From Trichostrongylus colubriformis (taxonomy: Eukaryota; Nematoda; Chromadorea; Rhabditida; Trichostrongylidae), in contig OZ022259.1 in assembly GCA_963978905.1 (NCBI GenBank), positions 27,567,994 through 27,631,993 on the forward strand: a stretch of DNA of 64,000 nt, read 5' to 3'. Within the stretch, counting starts at the first letter, position 1. The number at the start of each line of letters is the position of its first letter. This document shows positions 10,991 to 23,533 of this stretch, in pieces. The translations under genes and the position numbers were made by a program. The notes under the pieces were generated by a model. The model did no database searches and was not told where the DNA came from. It saw only the letters and a program-made list of their open reading frames with translations.

Positions 10991-12655
10991 CATGTACTGC
11001 TCCTAGCAGAGAGATTTCAAGAGGATTTATGGGGATGAATTCCCTAGCCGTCACTCCATTTGTGGGCCTCTCTCATGAGAACAACAAGTGTGAACAATGT
11101 CTGAAGAGCAGGAAGCCACCTACATCAGGATGATGCAAACGGCTTGGGTATCATTGAGCTCGTCAGTTAGGTGGCTTCATTCCAGATGACGTGTAGACAA
11201 GGAGCGAGGGCTTCGCTGTGCCCATCAATGAAAATCCGGTAATTCCATTTCTCACAGTTTATGTACATCCTTCACTATACGCCAAGTACTAAACCCTAGG
11301 TGTAGGAGTTATGAATGAAAGACTTTTCGTCTTGCCCACCCCTCCCACGTCGTGCTTCTGCTCATCTATAATTCAGCGGACGATAGAGACTCCACCGTTG
11401 GCATCATTTCGTTGTAACGAGCTTGAAACTTCTCTTAAAACATATGACATTCATACTCGTACTGTCTGATGTCCCTTCAACATGACCCACTGGTGCATAT
11501 TTCGAAATATTTATGGTTAGTCGTAATCCCCCTAATAAAATACAAAAGAATGATCTGTCAATGGACAAAGAGAAGGTTAATAGACAGTGATGAGTTGAGG
11601 AAGGATGCCCGTGTAAATGTTTCGTCAATAAGTCTGGAACTGTGTGCACAGGACCAGGTGACCATTAGGGACTCGAGAGCTCATTGAATGACTCGTCCCC
11701 ATTTGATTCTCTTTAATACTTTGTTGATATTGATCTAGCCGTTCTATTCACATTCGAACCCAATTCGACTTTCCTTTCCGTAAAGGGAGAGAAAGTGGGT
11801 GTTTCTTTGCTCATAACGCCGGCGTCATCTCTGGCACCACTCCATTCTCACGTTCTACGTAGCCATTCCCTTAATGATTTTTGTTACATGTATTTCATTA
11901 TTACCCGATTGTTCCATTCTACTCTGATCCTGCCATGTTTCACAGCTTATCGATTGTCTAAGCCCCTCCGTAGTCTTTTTCAATGTTTGTGACAACAAAT
12001 GACTGTACATATATCCTACTGCCCTTGTCATCTGTCCTTATGACGTATCCTTTAGGTGTTTTGCGATGAGGTTTCGCCCCACGGAGTAAGAATGCAACCC
12101 TCCTGCATCTCTGGTTGAACAGCAGTTAGCTCAGAACGATTGCTGTTTACTGAGTAGCTCTGTGTAGGATGTAGACGTGGTGACATTTGGGTTATGCATT
12201 ATATGCCAATTAGGATGCGTTAAACTTTTTTTGCAATACAAGTCTTTTTGGAATGTGCCATGTATTCAACTTTATTTTTGTAGACATTATTTTTAGCCTA
12301 CAGGATTGAATATCCCCACTATTCCCTCAGTGATCATGTCAGCATTATAATTTTCCGAGCAACTCAAGAGCGGAAGTGGTGGCGCGCACTCCCACCCTCA
12401 TGGTGACCTGTCACGATCTGAATGGAGCAAGAATACGGTGTATTCCTGTAGGGGATTGATTAACACCAACAACTTTATCCTCCATGCTTCTCGTGCTGCG
12501 GCAAAAATGAGCAGCTAACAAAAAACGAAATTCCAAAAATTATTATCTACTTGAGCTTCCAGCTTCACGATTCGACACCGATAGTGGCCAACGGGCTCAA
12601 CACTTCATACGAGTGAGTCCTATGATTTACGGTGAATATATCGCTAAGAAACTGA
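10990..12655. other. no recognised gene
   Basis: Nothing supported. Short open frames only, no strong splice-bordered exons and no structural repeats seen. Confidence 0.4.
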
Positions 12656-12785
12656 GTTAAGGTTGAAGGGATCTCGGAAGAGTAATGGATTATCACATGA
12701 GTCAGGAAAGCTCAAGTGAGGTTCGAGACCTGTTCGAGACAGGAGTTTTTGCCCATAACTCATACTCTTGTAACAGCTTTATTCT
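12655..12785 (+). repeat. tRNA-derived SINE, copy 1
   Basis: tRNA-like head at 12669-12742 with an A-box-like AGAGTAATGG and a B box GGTTCGAGACC that fits the pol III consensus. It is followed by a tail ending CATACTCTTGTAACAGCTTT. The same head plus tail occurs at 21.4 kb (minus) and 22.6 kb (plus). The head does not fold into a good T-arm, so it is not a working tRNA gene. Confidence 0.65.
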
Positions 12786-12789
12786 TCAT

Positions 12790-14290
12790 CCTTCATCCTT
12801 TAAGCACCTCAATTGGTATGAGGGGTTTCGTAGACCAGGGCTGGAATTCGTCTTACAGTAGGTGCACCTGCGAGTAGCCGCTTTTAGACACTCCACTTCG
12901 CACACACATGATAAACGTCCAAATAAGTGCAAAGCTAAAATGTAGTCTGTGAGAAGGTTGTGACTTCTCAAGTTATTTTGCCCGGAAATTGATCAATCGA
13001 AAAGAGTGTTCTATCAGATTCGCTTGAAGGGCACAGTCTGGTAAAAGTACACCCCAATTTACGCTTCTTACTTCGTCACACACGTCAAGGGCAGACAGCG
13101 TTCTGTTAAATCCAAGCTCGGATGGCTTTGAAAGGCAGAAGTCCTCATAGAGCACGGAGGTTATCAAAGAACGCCTTCAATTCAAATTCTCCACAAAAAG
13201 GATTTCCCGTCGCTCGAGTCGTGACTAGGTTTTTTCTTGTTGGAACTTTCCAGCTCTGAGCATCAAGGGAACGGCAGCTTTGATAGGATCCTTGGGAAAC
13301 TTCACTGGAATGAAACCCGACCATCAAGTCCGCGTGTGTGAAACGGCCATAGAGCTCTTCTCGGTTACTCACAATCATTGCGCTCATCACCATTTCGTCC
13401 ATAAGTGCATGTAGTGCATCGGCTCGTCTCCATTAAAGGTGCATCGAAATGGAACACCATTAATGTCTCAAGCGGTGGAAATGAAGCATGAGAATTAAGT
13501 TTTCTTCTGCCCCTTCCTCAATGAGAATTCCATAGATAAGCTTCCTGGAAACAGACAATGAAGTTACTACAAGGTCCACAGAATCCGTCGTTGACAGGAT
13601 CGCCAGAGAGACCAGTAAACAGGACAACGGGACTAGACAAACGTTTGGAAAGCACGTGTTATCTTCACTTATTACGTTTTGAGATCGTCTGTACTTCTAT
13701 TGTCGGTCATAATTATCCAACCAGACGCCATCATTTGCATAAGATTTCGATTTTATCGTGAGGAAACAGGCCTTGAATCGTAAAGGGGGACAGTGAATAA
13801 CTATTGTTCAATAAGTAATAATGTATTCAGAACATTGTATTTAGTCAAGTATTGCCTTATTATGGAGGCGGATAGGCTCTTCCATTGAAAGCGGCTGTCC
13901 AAACATCTGTTAACAATCTGTGTTCCTTCACAGTTTTTACCCACTTCTGTCTTGTTCATAGTTTCTGTATAGGTCTTGAAATGGCGAATGTACTACAGAG
14001 GGAACTGACATCAACCTTCATGAACTGACTTTCATTAAAACTGCCGCGCGCGGCGTGCGCGACGCGAGGCAATGGGCGTAACGATAGAATCGACCGTCGC
14101 CAGTTCACACGAGTGGAGGGAGAGGTGGGATTACCCGGAGCCTTACCACCTTTTTCGAAATATTCGTTACACGCGGATGTGATAGAGTCGGATGACATCA
14201 CAATGGTCCAAGTTTTTGAATGAATCCTATTTTTGTTCTTCCTTCTTACTCTTCCTCCCCATCGAGCGCACACTTGCCATTCTTCGTTTT
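12790..14290. other. no confirmed gene; weak minus-strand exon candidates
   Basis: Minus-strand open frames at 13402-13145, 13167-12973 and 12971-12786 lie close together. Some end near donor-like sites (GAAGTAAGAAG near 13070), and the last encodes a Cys-rich stretch (CVCEVECLKAATRRCTYC). They could be exons or a decayed gene. No family is recognised and no consistent splice model was found. Confidence 0.2.
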
Positions 14291-14294
14291 TTCC

Positions 14295-14369
14295 TTTTTC
14301 CCTTTTCTGTAGTGTTGAATTTATCGGTAAGAATTACCGATAAATTCAACACTACAGAAAAGGGAAAAA
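14295..14369. repeat. perfect 36 bp hairpin
   Basis: 14295-14330 and 14334-14369 are exact reverse complements (TTTTTCCCTTTTCTGTAGTG and on) with only GAA between them. A snap-back structure this tight and perfect implies a recent origin. It lies 58 bp upstream of the 506 bp MITE. Confidence 0.93.
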
Positions 14370-14426
14370 AGTTTCCGCGGTTTTTGTTCTCTTTTTTTCT
14401 TCCATTTTCGACAAAGCCTACATATA

Positions 14427-14932
14427 CAGTAGCGCTCAAAAGTCTTCGGCCAAAACTCTTTTGTCATAACTTTTTTTCTACTTGACCAAATTTGACAAAA
14501 TTTTAATATGTGATGCCTGAACCTATTGCCAACATTTTCCTCTACTTGAGTGCCGCTTGACACTTTTCATGGTTTTTTACAAGAATTTACTACAAGACCA
14601 CCCAAAAAAAGTAAAAAGCGTGATCAAGGGGAACGGCTTTCTATACAAAAACAAAACGAGCAAACTTCAGAGAACATTAATATATTGTAGAAAGACCACG
14701 ACTTCTGATGACAGCGGCACAGCGGGACGGCATAGCGATGGCACTCCAAAAACAAAAACTTTCATATAACCACGTAACCTACACCGTTGAGCGCCAAAAT
14801 AGTATATTAGGTATGCAGTGTCTCCAAGTACAACATACTAAAATTCCTCTTAGATCGGTGCAGGGCAAAAAAGTTATAAGTGAAAAACCCCAAGTGAAAG
14901 ATCATTTCGCCGAAGACTTTTGAGCGCTACTG
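14427..14932. mobile_element. 506 bp Tc1/mariner-type MITE
   Basis: Exact 24 bp terminal inverted repeats (CAGTAGCGCTCAAAAGTCTT...) at 14427-14450 and 14909-14932. Both ends are flanked by TA (14425-14426, 14933-14934), the target duplication of Tc1/mariner transposons. No transposase is encoded, so it is non-autonomous. The flanks are themselves similar (TTTTCGACAAAGCCTA before, TCTTCGACAAAGCCTA after), which suggests an extra duplication at the site. Confidence 0.93.
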
Positions 14933-14934
14933 TA

Positions 14935-17900
14935 TATTTCCTTCATCTTCGACAAAGCCTATAGCATGAGGGAAAAAATTCGTCTGAGCTTGGCATAGCT
15001 ATCCATGGCCCACTTTTTTGGAACATTGAACTGGCTTTTCTGCTCTACAAAACGCTACCTTTGTTTTTCGATTCCTTCGCTTGTCTAGTACTTATGAAGT
15101 TTGGAAATGAAGTAAGCTGAAGGCAAAAAAAATGGCCTTCTCGACACTTCATCTTCCTCTTCTGCCATCGAGGTCAGGAAATGTACGTGCATATGTTCTC
15201 GCTAAAGCTTTTTCTGCTCTTCATTCAAATCGCTCAAATTTTTGATGTCTTTTGACAAACAATTTCACAGTCTGATATCCTAAGGCTTAGGAATGGGTGC
15301 ATAGTGAATGCCCGCCCGCAGATTTTCCGCAAAAATCGAGATTTTAACAATCACTTTTATTGTACGTGAAACCCCTCAGTAATAACAGTAGATGGCTCAG
15401 AGATGACTTTCATTTGATTTCATCTGACTGGAAAAGGTCAGTTTTAGACCTCGTGCGTCGAAAAAGCAGATTTTTCCGTACAAATTACTCCATGTCTGAA
15501 CCTTAAAAATCACCATCAAGAACAAGACGAGGAAGATGGAGTGCCGGGAATGCCAATTTTTGCCTTCAGCTCATTCATTTCCTATGTATATATATTTGGC
15601 AGCCTAAGGAACAAAAACCAGATAGTAGCGTTTGTAAAGAAGAAAAAGCTCCATCGAAAACATATATAAGCCATCGAAAAATGAAGGAAACAGTGTGAAA
15701 AACAGAGAACAAGAAAACCGCGGGAACTTATACCTGAACCCAATAGTTCTGTTATCAATCACACCTGGTGTACATTTCGAAATTCTCAGGGGGCAAGAAT
15801 GTGAGAACATTGCGAAAGCCTAGCGAAACCAATAAATTATCAGTTCGCATATTTTATATATTCATGCCGTGGCCTTGAATGCATCTACATGGATCGGGCG
15901 TGAGTGTCTATTTCGTTGCTCTACTCGGTTCTTCTTTTCTGTGTACGGCAGTGTCATTCTTTGAATTCATTCGAAAATTTGTTTTTAGAAAATCTGCATT
16001 TTTCAAATATCCATTGAACGGTATAGTGATAAGTGGCGCCGCTCCTTTGGACATGTCCGGGAATGGTTCGAATCGTGGATGGCCGCTCAGGCCAACCGAA
16101 CCTACCACCTTTCTGAGATTGGCGAATCGCTTACAGACCTGGGACTAAAAGCACTGACCAGAACATCTTCTGCCCCCATAAGCCATTGTATTGGCTAAAT
16201 CGCTTTCAAATGCTAATTGCGATCCAAAATGAAATTAGAATGTGTGGCACATACCAAACATTCACTGACCACCTCCAAATGCTTTACCTTGTTTATCCCT
16301 GTTTGAAGGAATGGAAACGTAATGTTGGGCTCATAGACTGTGACACCCAGCGTTCAGCCAATCCTAAATGCATCACCATTAGCTTCAATGTTTCACTGAC
16401 GGCATCAAAGCGTGCGAACGCGCGTTCAAATTGCACGATAAAATCAGTTTTGAGCACCGCATCTAAAAGGGTCCGTGCTTCACCACTAATTACCATATAA
16501 CATGAATAAAAAATTTTTTCGTTACAGGCTATTCTCATCAATTTATCCAAAGAAAGATCCACCAGACGTGCAGGTTTGGTTTGCTCAAGACAGAATGCTA
16601 GCGGAATCCGGAAATGTTCTCCCCTTGAAAGCGTTATGTTTCCCATTGACCTTTACGAGCCATTCTGCTCGCTCATCAGCATCAACGACAATCCGATAGG
16701 GGCTCATGCGAAGCATCACTGGCATGAGATGTGAAAGAAACGCGCAGAGAGTGAGGTCAACACGGAGATCGGTTGGTGAGTGTGATGGCTGAGAATGGCC
16801 GAGGAGGGGGCTGCAGGCCGCGGTGAGGATCAATAGGAAGGAGAGGGAGGACTGTGCTTGGGATGCTGATTCTGACATGAATGGCGGTTTATTAGCCTCG
16901 ACTCCAAGGGAACTCCTCATATCGTTTCACGCAGTCTCTTATTCTCATCATTCCTTCCAATCATTATTGTCTAATTTCACCTCAGAGTGCACCCGGATCG
17001 CATCCACATGGCGTCTCTGCGTTGAATGCATCTGGACAAGTCGTTGTCTTGTCGAAATTTCAGCCGTCTGGCACAACCCCGATTTACGTTAAGCGCATTT
17101 TTTACTTTTACATATTTACATGTCTTCCTTCACTTCTTTTCTAGGTAATCCCGCTGTACCTCATGGTTTATTTTGCTCTCTCACTTTTCGTTTTTGCCTT
17201 ATGAGAATCCTTTCTGGTTCTTGTGGAACAACCATCACAGAAACGTTTTTTGAAATTTCTACATCTCATCTTCACGACACTTTGGAGAAGCATGGATTTC
17301 TCAACACTGGAAAAATCGCACGCGAGCAGTAGAGCTTTCGGGACCGGACACGGAAGGCGCCTTGACAGCTTCACGGGAATGCCGTTTCCGTTTCCAGACC
17401 CAGGCTCTATAGAACCGGCTTGAAGCCGGATAATCCACCATCTCTCATGAGAGTGCCCCGTTACCATTCGGCTTTTGAGCACCAATCGCCCACCTGTCTT
17501 CTCGATGCTTTTATATTCATGACCTATATTTATAGCACTTTCATGATGCAACACCCTGCATGACGTTTCAGTTATGTTCTCACCTCCCATAAAGTCATGC
17601 CCGTTTAAGCTCCTTGACTCTTGTATTCTGCTTTTGTGGATTACAATTCTCCACTTTTGGTATCTATCATTTTCATTTCCCGTGGCGTTTTCCATTGTCC
17701 TGGTCATTCTTCCTATGGGCTCTGTGGGGAGAAGGTTTCTTGCAAGCTTTTGGATAAATGGACATGCTGAGTGTTTTATTTACAGCTGCTTTCCACAGCC
17801 AGCTGTCGTCTCTGTCACTAATTAGTGGATTTTTGGCATATTATAGAATTAAGTGACGAAATCGGACACCGTTCATGCTTTCTCGGCAGACAACACGGCA

Positions 17901-20900
17901 GGTAAGAGGGACCAATGTAGGTGAATCCAAGAGATGGAAAAAAATCGCTAATTTAGCTACAAAAAGTGAAGTCAGTGTGGGTAGCTAGGTTGCTTCGTAT
18001 CATCGTGCGTCTGAGGCTGTGGAATCTCGTCACCCGAATCATGTTCCATCTCGTTTGCCATGTTCCGCAAGGAATGCTAATGGGGCATAGAACCTCATTC
18101 AAGACTGATTTTTGCCATGCTAGCCGCCGAGGAATAGTATGAGTGGAACACTCAGGCATGGTCCATTCTTCCTGCACGCCTAGAGAGGCCATCAAAAATG
18201 TGGGGATCACTTGAGAAATATGCTTTTAGAACTACAAGTTGGATACATCTTTATGGGAATCGCCACAGATCTTACACCTTTTGGTAGTAATGCAATGAGC
18301 GGAGAACCTACATCACCATCACGTTTGCATACTACCGTATTGCACTAGTGAGTGTAGAGTTGGAAGCTTGGAACAGTGCTATCTCGCACACCACATCGAT
18401 CCTGGTATCGATTGGAGATGTGCAGATCTGCGATTTGCAGCGGTCATGCGCGCCACTTTGAGATGTGGTTCGTTTTAGCGGCCTACAAAACGCGTAACAT
18501 AATTCTTCTTGGATCCCAGCATATATTGACTCTAAATATACTTTCCCAACTGAACACGCAGTTGATTTGCACTGCCTTCAAAATGTACATAGCTAGAGTC
18601 GCAAATAATATGCAAGCTATATAAAGTTGCATTATCCGATTTGATTTCATTTTTAACATTTCTAGAGCCAAGGAGGATGAATGGACTATCCTAACCACAT
18701 GCTGAGCGAAAACAGTAATATACTATCCCAGACCCTCCCCTCTCTCCAGTATTCCCAAGAGTATACCAATCAATGCGTGATGAAGGTTCTTAATGAAAGA
18801 ACCACCCAAATGCACTTTACGGTGAAATAGTGCCGAAAAAGTAGAGAATAAGGTCTTAAACGCTCCTTCATCAGCATACCTGCTGTAGTTTTTCACTGGG
18901 CATGAACGTTGCTGCCTTGGACGGACACCATGACTGATGAATAACCCTCTATATGTGCTCAGAGTGATGGACTGCTAATACCGGATGTGAAGGCATTTCA
19001 GGGCTCCCAACTCCCAACCTTTTATCCTGGCAGAATCTGGAAATAACTGCAGATTCCAGGGAAGAATTAAAGCACTCTCACACCTCAGGAAACGACGTGA
19101 AAGGCTAGCACGCCTATCAATGCTCGCGAGGATTCTGAGTTTAGATAGAATATGTTATGCAGTGAATTTGTCATCATCAAATACATATATCCTGTTAATT
19201 TCCGAGAATGTCTACATAGATGTGCAATTCAATGGGAGGGATGACTTTGATGTAGCTGCAGGGATGGTTCTGACGTATAGGTAGGGAAAACATAATTAAA
19301 AATGGTCGCCCGCCATACAGGAAGACTACTTATTACGCAGTTTGCGGTAAAAGTATAGCACTTCAGTACGCTGGCCCGCAGACTCCTCACTGTCTGGATC
19401 CCCCACAGGTAAGCAGTTTCATGCCCAAAAAAGCTGCCACACAAGTAATGGGTGTAACAAGAGTTTTCGGGTTTATAGACAAGTAATATCATTCTCCTTG
19501 GTTATCGCTTTGCTCAGTCCCCTTAATTTTCTTAATAAGTCGTCAAAGCCATATTTCATGCTACCATCGAATCCTTTTGATCAAATCATCTGTCCTTTTC
19601 TCCATGTTAATACTCTAACAGCCTGAAATTGAGAAATTTGAAGCCATTGGTGGCTTCCTTAGTGGCGCTTCCGTGCCAGCTAAATTTCGATTTGTATCGC
19701 TCGTTCAAGTAATTTCGGAGCTCGGCGCCTCGAAAATTGCATGACACGAATGTCGCTGAATTCATAGCTGTCAATTCGCATTTTGATGAATCCTCCAGCC
19801 CGATGCCGATTTGATTGTTTCGATGTATAAAGCTGGGTGTGCGGCGGCGGACGCTTACATCGATTCCACTGCGGGAATGCGTCAATACGTGGACGCTCCC
19901 AAGAAAGGAAGATGCAATTCAAATGCGCGTCCAACGCGCCGTCCAATCTCGCGACGGCTTTGTTTGGCTCACTTCAGCAGTCATGAGAAAGCAACGTGCA
20001 TTTGAAGGCGGCTTGTGTTCGATTTGGTTGACGTCGCCAACAACAGCCACGCGAGTTCCGATTAAAATGCATTCGGTTGGTGGCTGTGACGTGGAGACGT
20101 GCAAGGGACACAAACGGGATGAATACCCTGTCTAAAGGTGCGTTTGGTCCTTGTTAGCTCAGTTGTGACTGACTTCAGGCAGGCACGCACATCTTCTTGA
20201 GCTGAGGTAGTGAATGGCTCCGTCGGGCTCACAGCCATTCCCATTCCCCTTTTTTTCACAACACTTCCGTGCCTGTCGGTGATGTCTGCAGAGCGTTAGA
20301 GCACTTGTTTTTGGGTATAACTTCGACGCGCCAACATCATGCGCTTTCATAAGATTTCTGTGAATACTCCAAAACTCTACTGTGTAGCAGTGAATCCGCT
20401 GCAACGACTGATGGTCACTTGCTTAGACCTACTAACTATTGCAAATTTAGTAATGTGAAAGTACACCAAGATGGTCAGTAACCCTAGACAGCTTTACGAT
20501 CGTCAGCCCATGAATTGTACTCTCGATGAGCAACAGGGCTTACATCATATCTATTGTGAGAAGCGAATTTATCGAACTATTCTGACCCTCCGGGGACGAA
20601 TGGAGGCGCTGCTCGTGTCAGCTCGAGGAATTCTATGATCCGTGCGATGTCACATAATGCCATTTCGCCGAGACTGGTGAAGATGGTGCGCAGAAACGCG
20701 CTAGAAGCGCATTTCTCGTAAATACCACTTTGAGTGCATGTTGCGCGATTACTTCATGCAATAGAAAATGAAAGCAGAAGTGCTCAGTGCACCGACTAGG
20801 AAGAGAGAGTGAGGATTTCCTATAACGAAAGTTGTGGACGAGTTCCAAACGAGGTTTCGAATGTAGAGAGTAAGGGGTGCGATGAGAAAGCGGACGCGAA

Positions 20901-21420
20901 ACAGCCTCGAGTCATTATAGTACCTGCAAGGTCGTTCATTTCCTGGGCCCCCTCTATTTAACTGTCCGGTAACGATTCACCCAAAGTAATGCTATATTTG
21001 GAAATCACCAGAAGCAGCATGCTATGAATCTCTTGATGTATACCAGAGGCGTTGCAAACCCCTTTCTTCCAGATGTTTTCTTGTTGTCCTCTTTGCGATC
21101 TCTTAGTCATGTCAGTGTACCTCATAAATTCCGCCGTCTCACAACTTTTTAATCCCCTTTGTGACAGCACCCCATTCAATATAATGCACGCTTCGTCGAC
21201 CAGGAGAAACTTATTGTTAGTTGTACTGAATTCCCCAGAAAACTACAAATTTCAATAGCAGTTTTTTCACTTTGTTGAGTTCTATATTTGCATTCAACTG
21301 TGGTAATCCTTCCATTGAGATCGTTGCTATTCTGTGATGGGTTCTACATCTTCATAACGACGCTTTCCTATCTTTTGATGATAGCTGCTGATTTTCGCAG
21401 CAGTCCACGATGCGAAAGTT
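14935..21420. other. 6.5 kb without a supported gene
   Basis: No exon chain could be built. Longer open frames on the minus strand (17707-17168; 16920-16585, which has an internal hydrophobic SFLLILTAAC stretch; 16646-16293) have no recognised domain. A minus-strand frame at 20113-19919 contains GTRVAVVGDVNQIEH, faintly like a superfamily-1 helicase motif III, but has no supporting motifs. No TIR element or tandem array seen. Confidence 0.35.
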
Positions 21421-21424
21421 GTTT

Positions 21425-21545
21425 TAAGTATGCTGAGATGGGGGAGGCGAAAGCTTCGGTCTCGGATGAGCCTCGTACCTGCACTCCATGCTTTTTGGGC
21501 ATATGCGCTAATCCATTACACTACCGAGACCCCTTTCACCTCAAA
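21425..21545 (-). repeat. tRNA-derived SINE, copy 2
   Basis: On the minus strand 21531-21458 forms a 74-base tRNA-like head. It has a perfect 7 bp acceptor stem (GGTCTCG/CGAGACC), A box TAGTGTAATGG and a 5 bp anticodon-like arm (TATGC/GCATG) with loop CCAAAAA. The B box is degenerate (GGTACGAGGCTC). The tail CCCATCTCAGCATACTTAAA is shared with copy 3. C at position 33 and the failed T-arm argue against a functional tRNA. Confidence 0.75.
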
Positions 21546-21929
21546 GACACCGGTATGAGGGCAATTTTGGTTTACGGTATGGGAGGACGGAGTCTTGTAG
21601 TTGCCGCAATGCACACACGACACCTTGCCAAGATATCGAAAGTGAATTCATTAGGTTTTACTTGTAATCACACATTTTTCGACGCTTTCGCTTATATTTC
21701 ATTTTATTGCTTTATTTTTTTGTTGCTGTGTGTTGTTTCACTTATTTCACATCATCACTTATGGATGAAATACACTTTACGAGACAACAAATGACATCTA
21801 TACAGCCGACAACTCTGAAAGTCAGTGTGCTGATGCGAATGAACACCACAACGCCGTGCTTTTGAATCCGGGTTTTTCCACCGATTATCGCTTCTAACTT
21901 TAAAGACATCATTAGGGGTAATGCGGTAA

Positions 21930-22460
21930 TGGAGAAATCCCTACAAGAAGTAACTCACATGGTAGTCCTGGGCCTAGGAACGCTATCTGTGGCGAAATCC
22001 CGGTGAAAAAGCGCCCCTCTGAGCTGTAGAAACGCCGCAAAACCCCGCAAACGCACTTATGCTCCGCCTCTTGACAGGTTGACCCCGCCTCCCGATGACG
22101 TAATTCCCGATTGACTGGGGTGAGAGCGGTCAAGAAGATACGGCAGGATTGAAGGTTTTGCTGCGCGCTTTCGCAGTTTTAGCTTGAAGCTCACTCTGGA
22201 GAATAGATGCTGTCGTATTTCCAAACATTCCCTTGTGTTTACTTGGCAACATGCCGATGGGAAACAAGATCAGACTACTTCCCTCTTGACAGACAGGTCG
22301 TCCGCGTCGAGAATCAACGGTGGGAAGGGGGTCCTATTTCGCGGGTTTTTGGCCATTTCCATCCGTTTTTTCTCCACTGTCCTGTTACTAGGCATCTCGA
22401 CTTTCATATGCACTACTTCTTTTACTTTTCGTCCGACTTTCCCCTAATGATGCCTTTAAA
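21930..22460. repeat. dispersed TIR element, copy c (right part)
   Basis: Matches copy d from about 38.8 to 39.3 kb: GAGCTGT, GCGCGCTTTC, TTTTAGCTTGAAGCTCA, AACGGTGGGAAGGGG, CATTTCCATCCGTTTTTTCT and CTACTTCTTTTACTTTTCGT. The outer TIR at the right is lost, so it is truncated. Confidence 0.7.
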
Positions 22461-22584
22461 TGTTCGTCACAAAATAATCATTTCTTTGCATCTTCCTCCT
22501 TCTCCGAACCCTTTCCGGTTCCTTCAACACAACACGTCATACGTATGAGTGCTGATAAGCCATGGTAAGTATGCCATTCAGAAG

Positions 22585-22715
22585 CTGGGTCAAGGTGAAA
22601 GGGGTCTCGGTAGTGTAATGGATTAGCGCATATGCCCGAATAGCATAGAGTGCGGATACGAGGCTCGTCCGAGAGCTTTGCCCCATCTCAGCATACTTAT
22701 AACAGCTTTCCTATC
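22585..22715 (+). repeat. tRNA-derived SINE, copy 3
   Basis: Head 22603-22676 begins GGTCTCGGTAGTGTAATGG and ends CTCGTCCGAGAG. Tail CCCATCTCAGCATACTTATA ACAGCTTT. Nearly the same as copy 2 and in opposite orientation only 1.1 kb away. Confidence 0.75.
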
Positions 22716-22913
22716 TATATCTGGGAGAACTTAGAGACCCCAGAAGGAGTAGTTTTGGCCGGTTATGGAATATGCAAGTCGATGCGCTGACTAGGGCAAC
22801 AGCAGAGAAACAACTGGACGAAACTGCCGAAAATGCGAAAAACAGTACCCCTTCTCACTTCTTCCCTTTCGTCCCCTCTTCATCATTAGCTGCTGAGTGT
22901 TAGATGTGAGAAG

Positions 22914-23044
22914 CTAAGGCCGCGGTCATACTTTGCGGTCCCGGGGCGTGGCTGCGTACCTCTGCGTCTCCGCCTATGCCACCGTCCCTCGCTATCTGTG
23001 AACGCAGCCACGCCCTGCCGGCGGTGAGTATGACCGCGGCCTAA
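22914..23044. mobile_element. fold-back MITE with GGGCGTGGCTGCG core
   Basis: Ends are inverted repeats (AAGGCCGCGGTCATACT at 22916, AGTATGACCGCGGCCTAA ending at 23044). A second inverted pair inside reads GGGCGTGGCTGCGT and ACGCAGCCACGCCC. Related core sequence occurs in elements at 35.7 and 59.6 kb. No coding capacity. Confidence 0.8.
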
Positions 23045-23202
23045 GACGCCTGCGAACGTTGTTCCCGCCTTCGCAGCAACTTGGGCATTGAAGCTATGCA
23101 AGTGAAGCGCGACGGTTTCACAATAGAAACCACTAGAGGCGCCCTTTCAAACGCGTGTTCTGCAGAAGATGACCTCTTCTTACCTCTTCATAACACTAAT
23201 CT

Positions 23203-23533
23203 GAGTTGTTAATTAGTTTGTGCCTTTCGAGGTTGAATGGTGGAACATTAAAGTGGCCTGACGTTTCGACTGAATCGTCGTCTTCAGAGGCCGGAACGTG
23301 GTGCAAGGTTCACATTCGGGACTCTAAACCACCAAGCGCTTCATCTTCCCTAGCGGTTCCGACATCGTGTCGGGACCGCTAGGGAAGATGAAGCGCTTGG
23401 TGGTTTAGAGTCCCGAATGTGAACCTTGCACCACGTTCAGGCCTCTGAAGACGACGATTCAGTCGAAACGTCAGGCCACTTTAGTAAACGTTCCACCATT
23501 CAACCTCGAAAGGCACAAACTAATTAACAACTC
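23203..23533. mobile_element. 331 bp near-perfect palindromic MITE
   Basis: Two arms of about 155 bp meet around 23368 (ACATCGTGTCGGGACCGC). The termini are GAGTTGTTAATTAGTTTG and CAAACTAATTAACAACTC. Only a few mismatches separate the arms. ACACTAA lies close to both ends (23193-23199, and directly after 23533) and may be an imperfect target duplication. No transposase. Confidence 0.9.

Noticed and set aside
17168..17707. 179-codon minus-strand open frame
   Set aside because: No recognisable domain or signal peptide; composition rich in Arg/Ser without splice-bordered neighbours. Left unannotated.
19919..20113. Minus-strand peptide GTRVAVVGDVNQIEH resembling helicase motif III
   Set aside because: One short motif only, no Walker A or other helicase motifs in the neighbouring frames; a decayed helicase fragment is possible but not supportable.
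21458..21531. Possible functional tRNA gene on the minus strand
   Set aside because: Acceptor and anticodon-like stems form, but the T-arm does not pair, the B box deviates, position 33 is C, and the same sequence recurs with a common non-tRNA tail. SINE preferred.
21288..21794. 168-codon plus-strand open frame
   Set aside because: It reads through the antisense strand of a tRNA-derived SINE; no domain or splice support.
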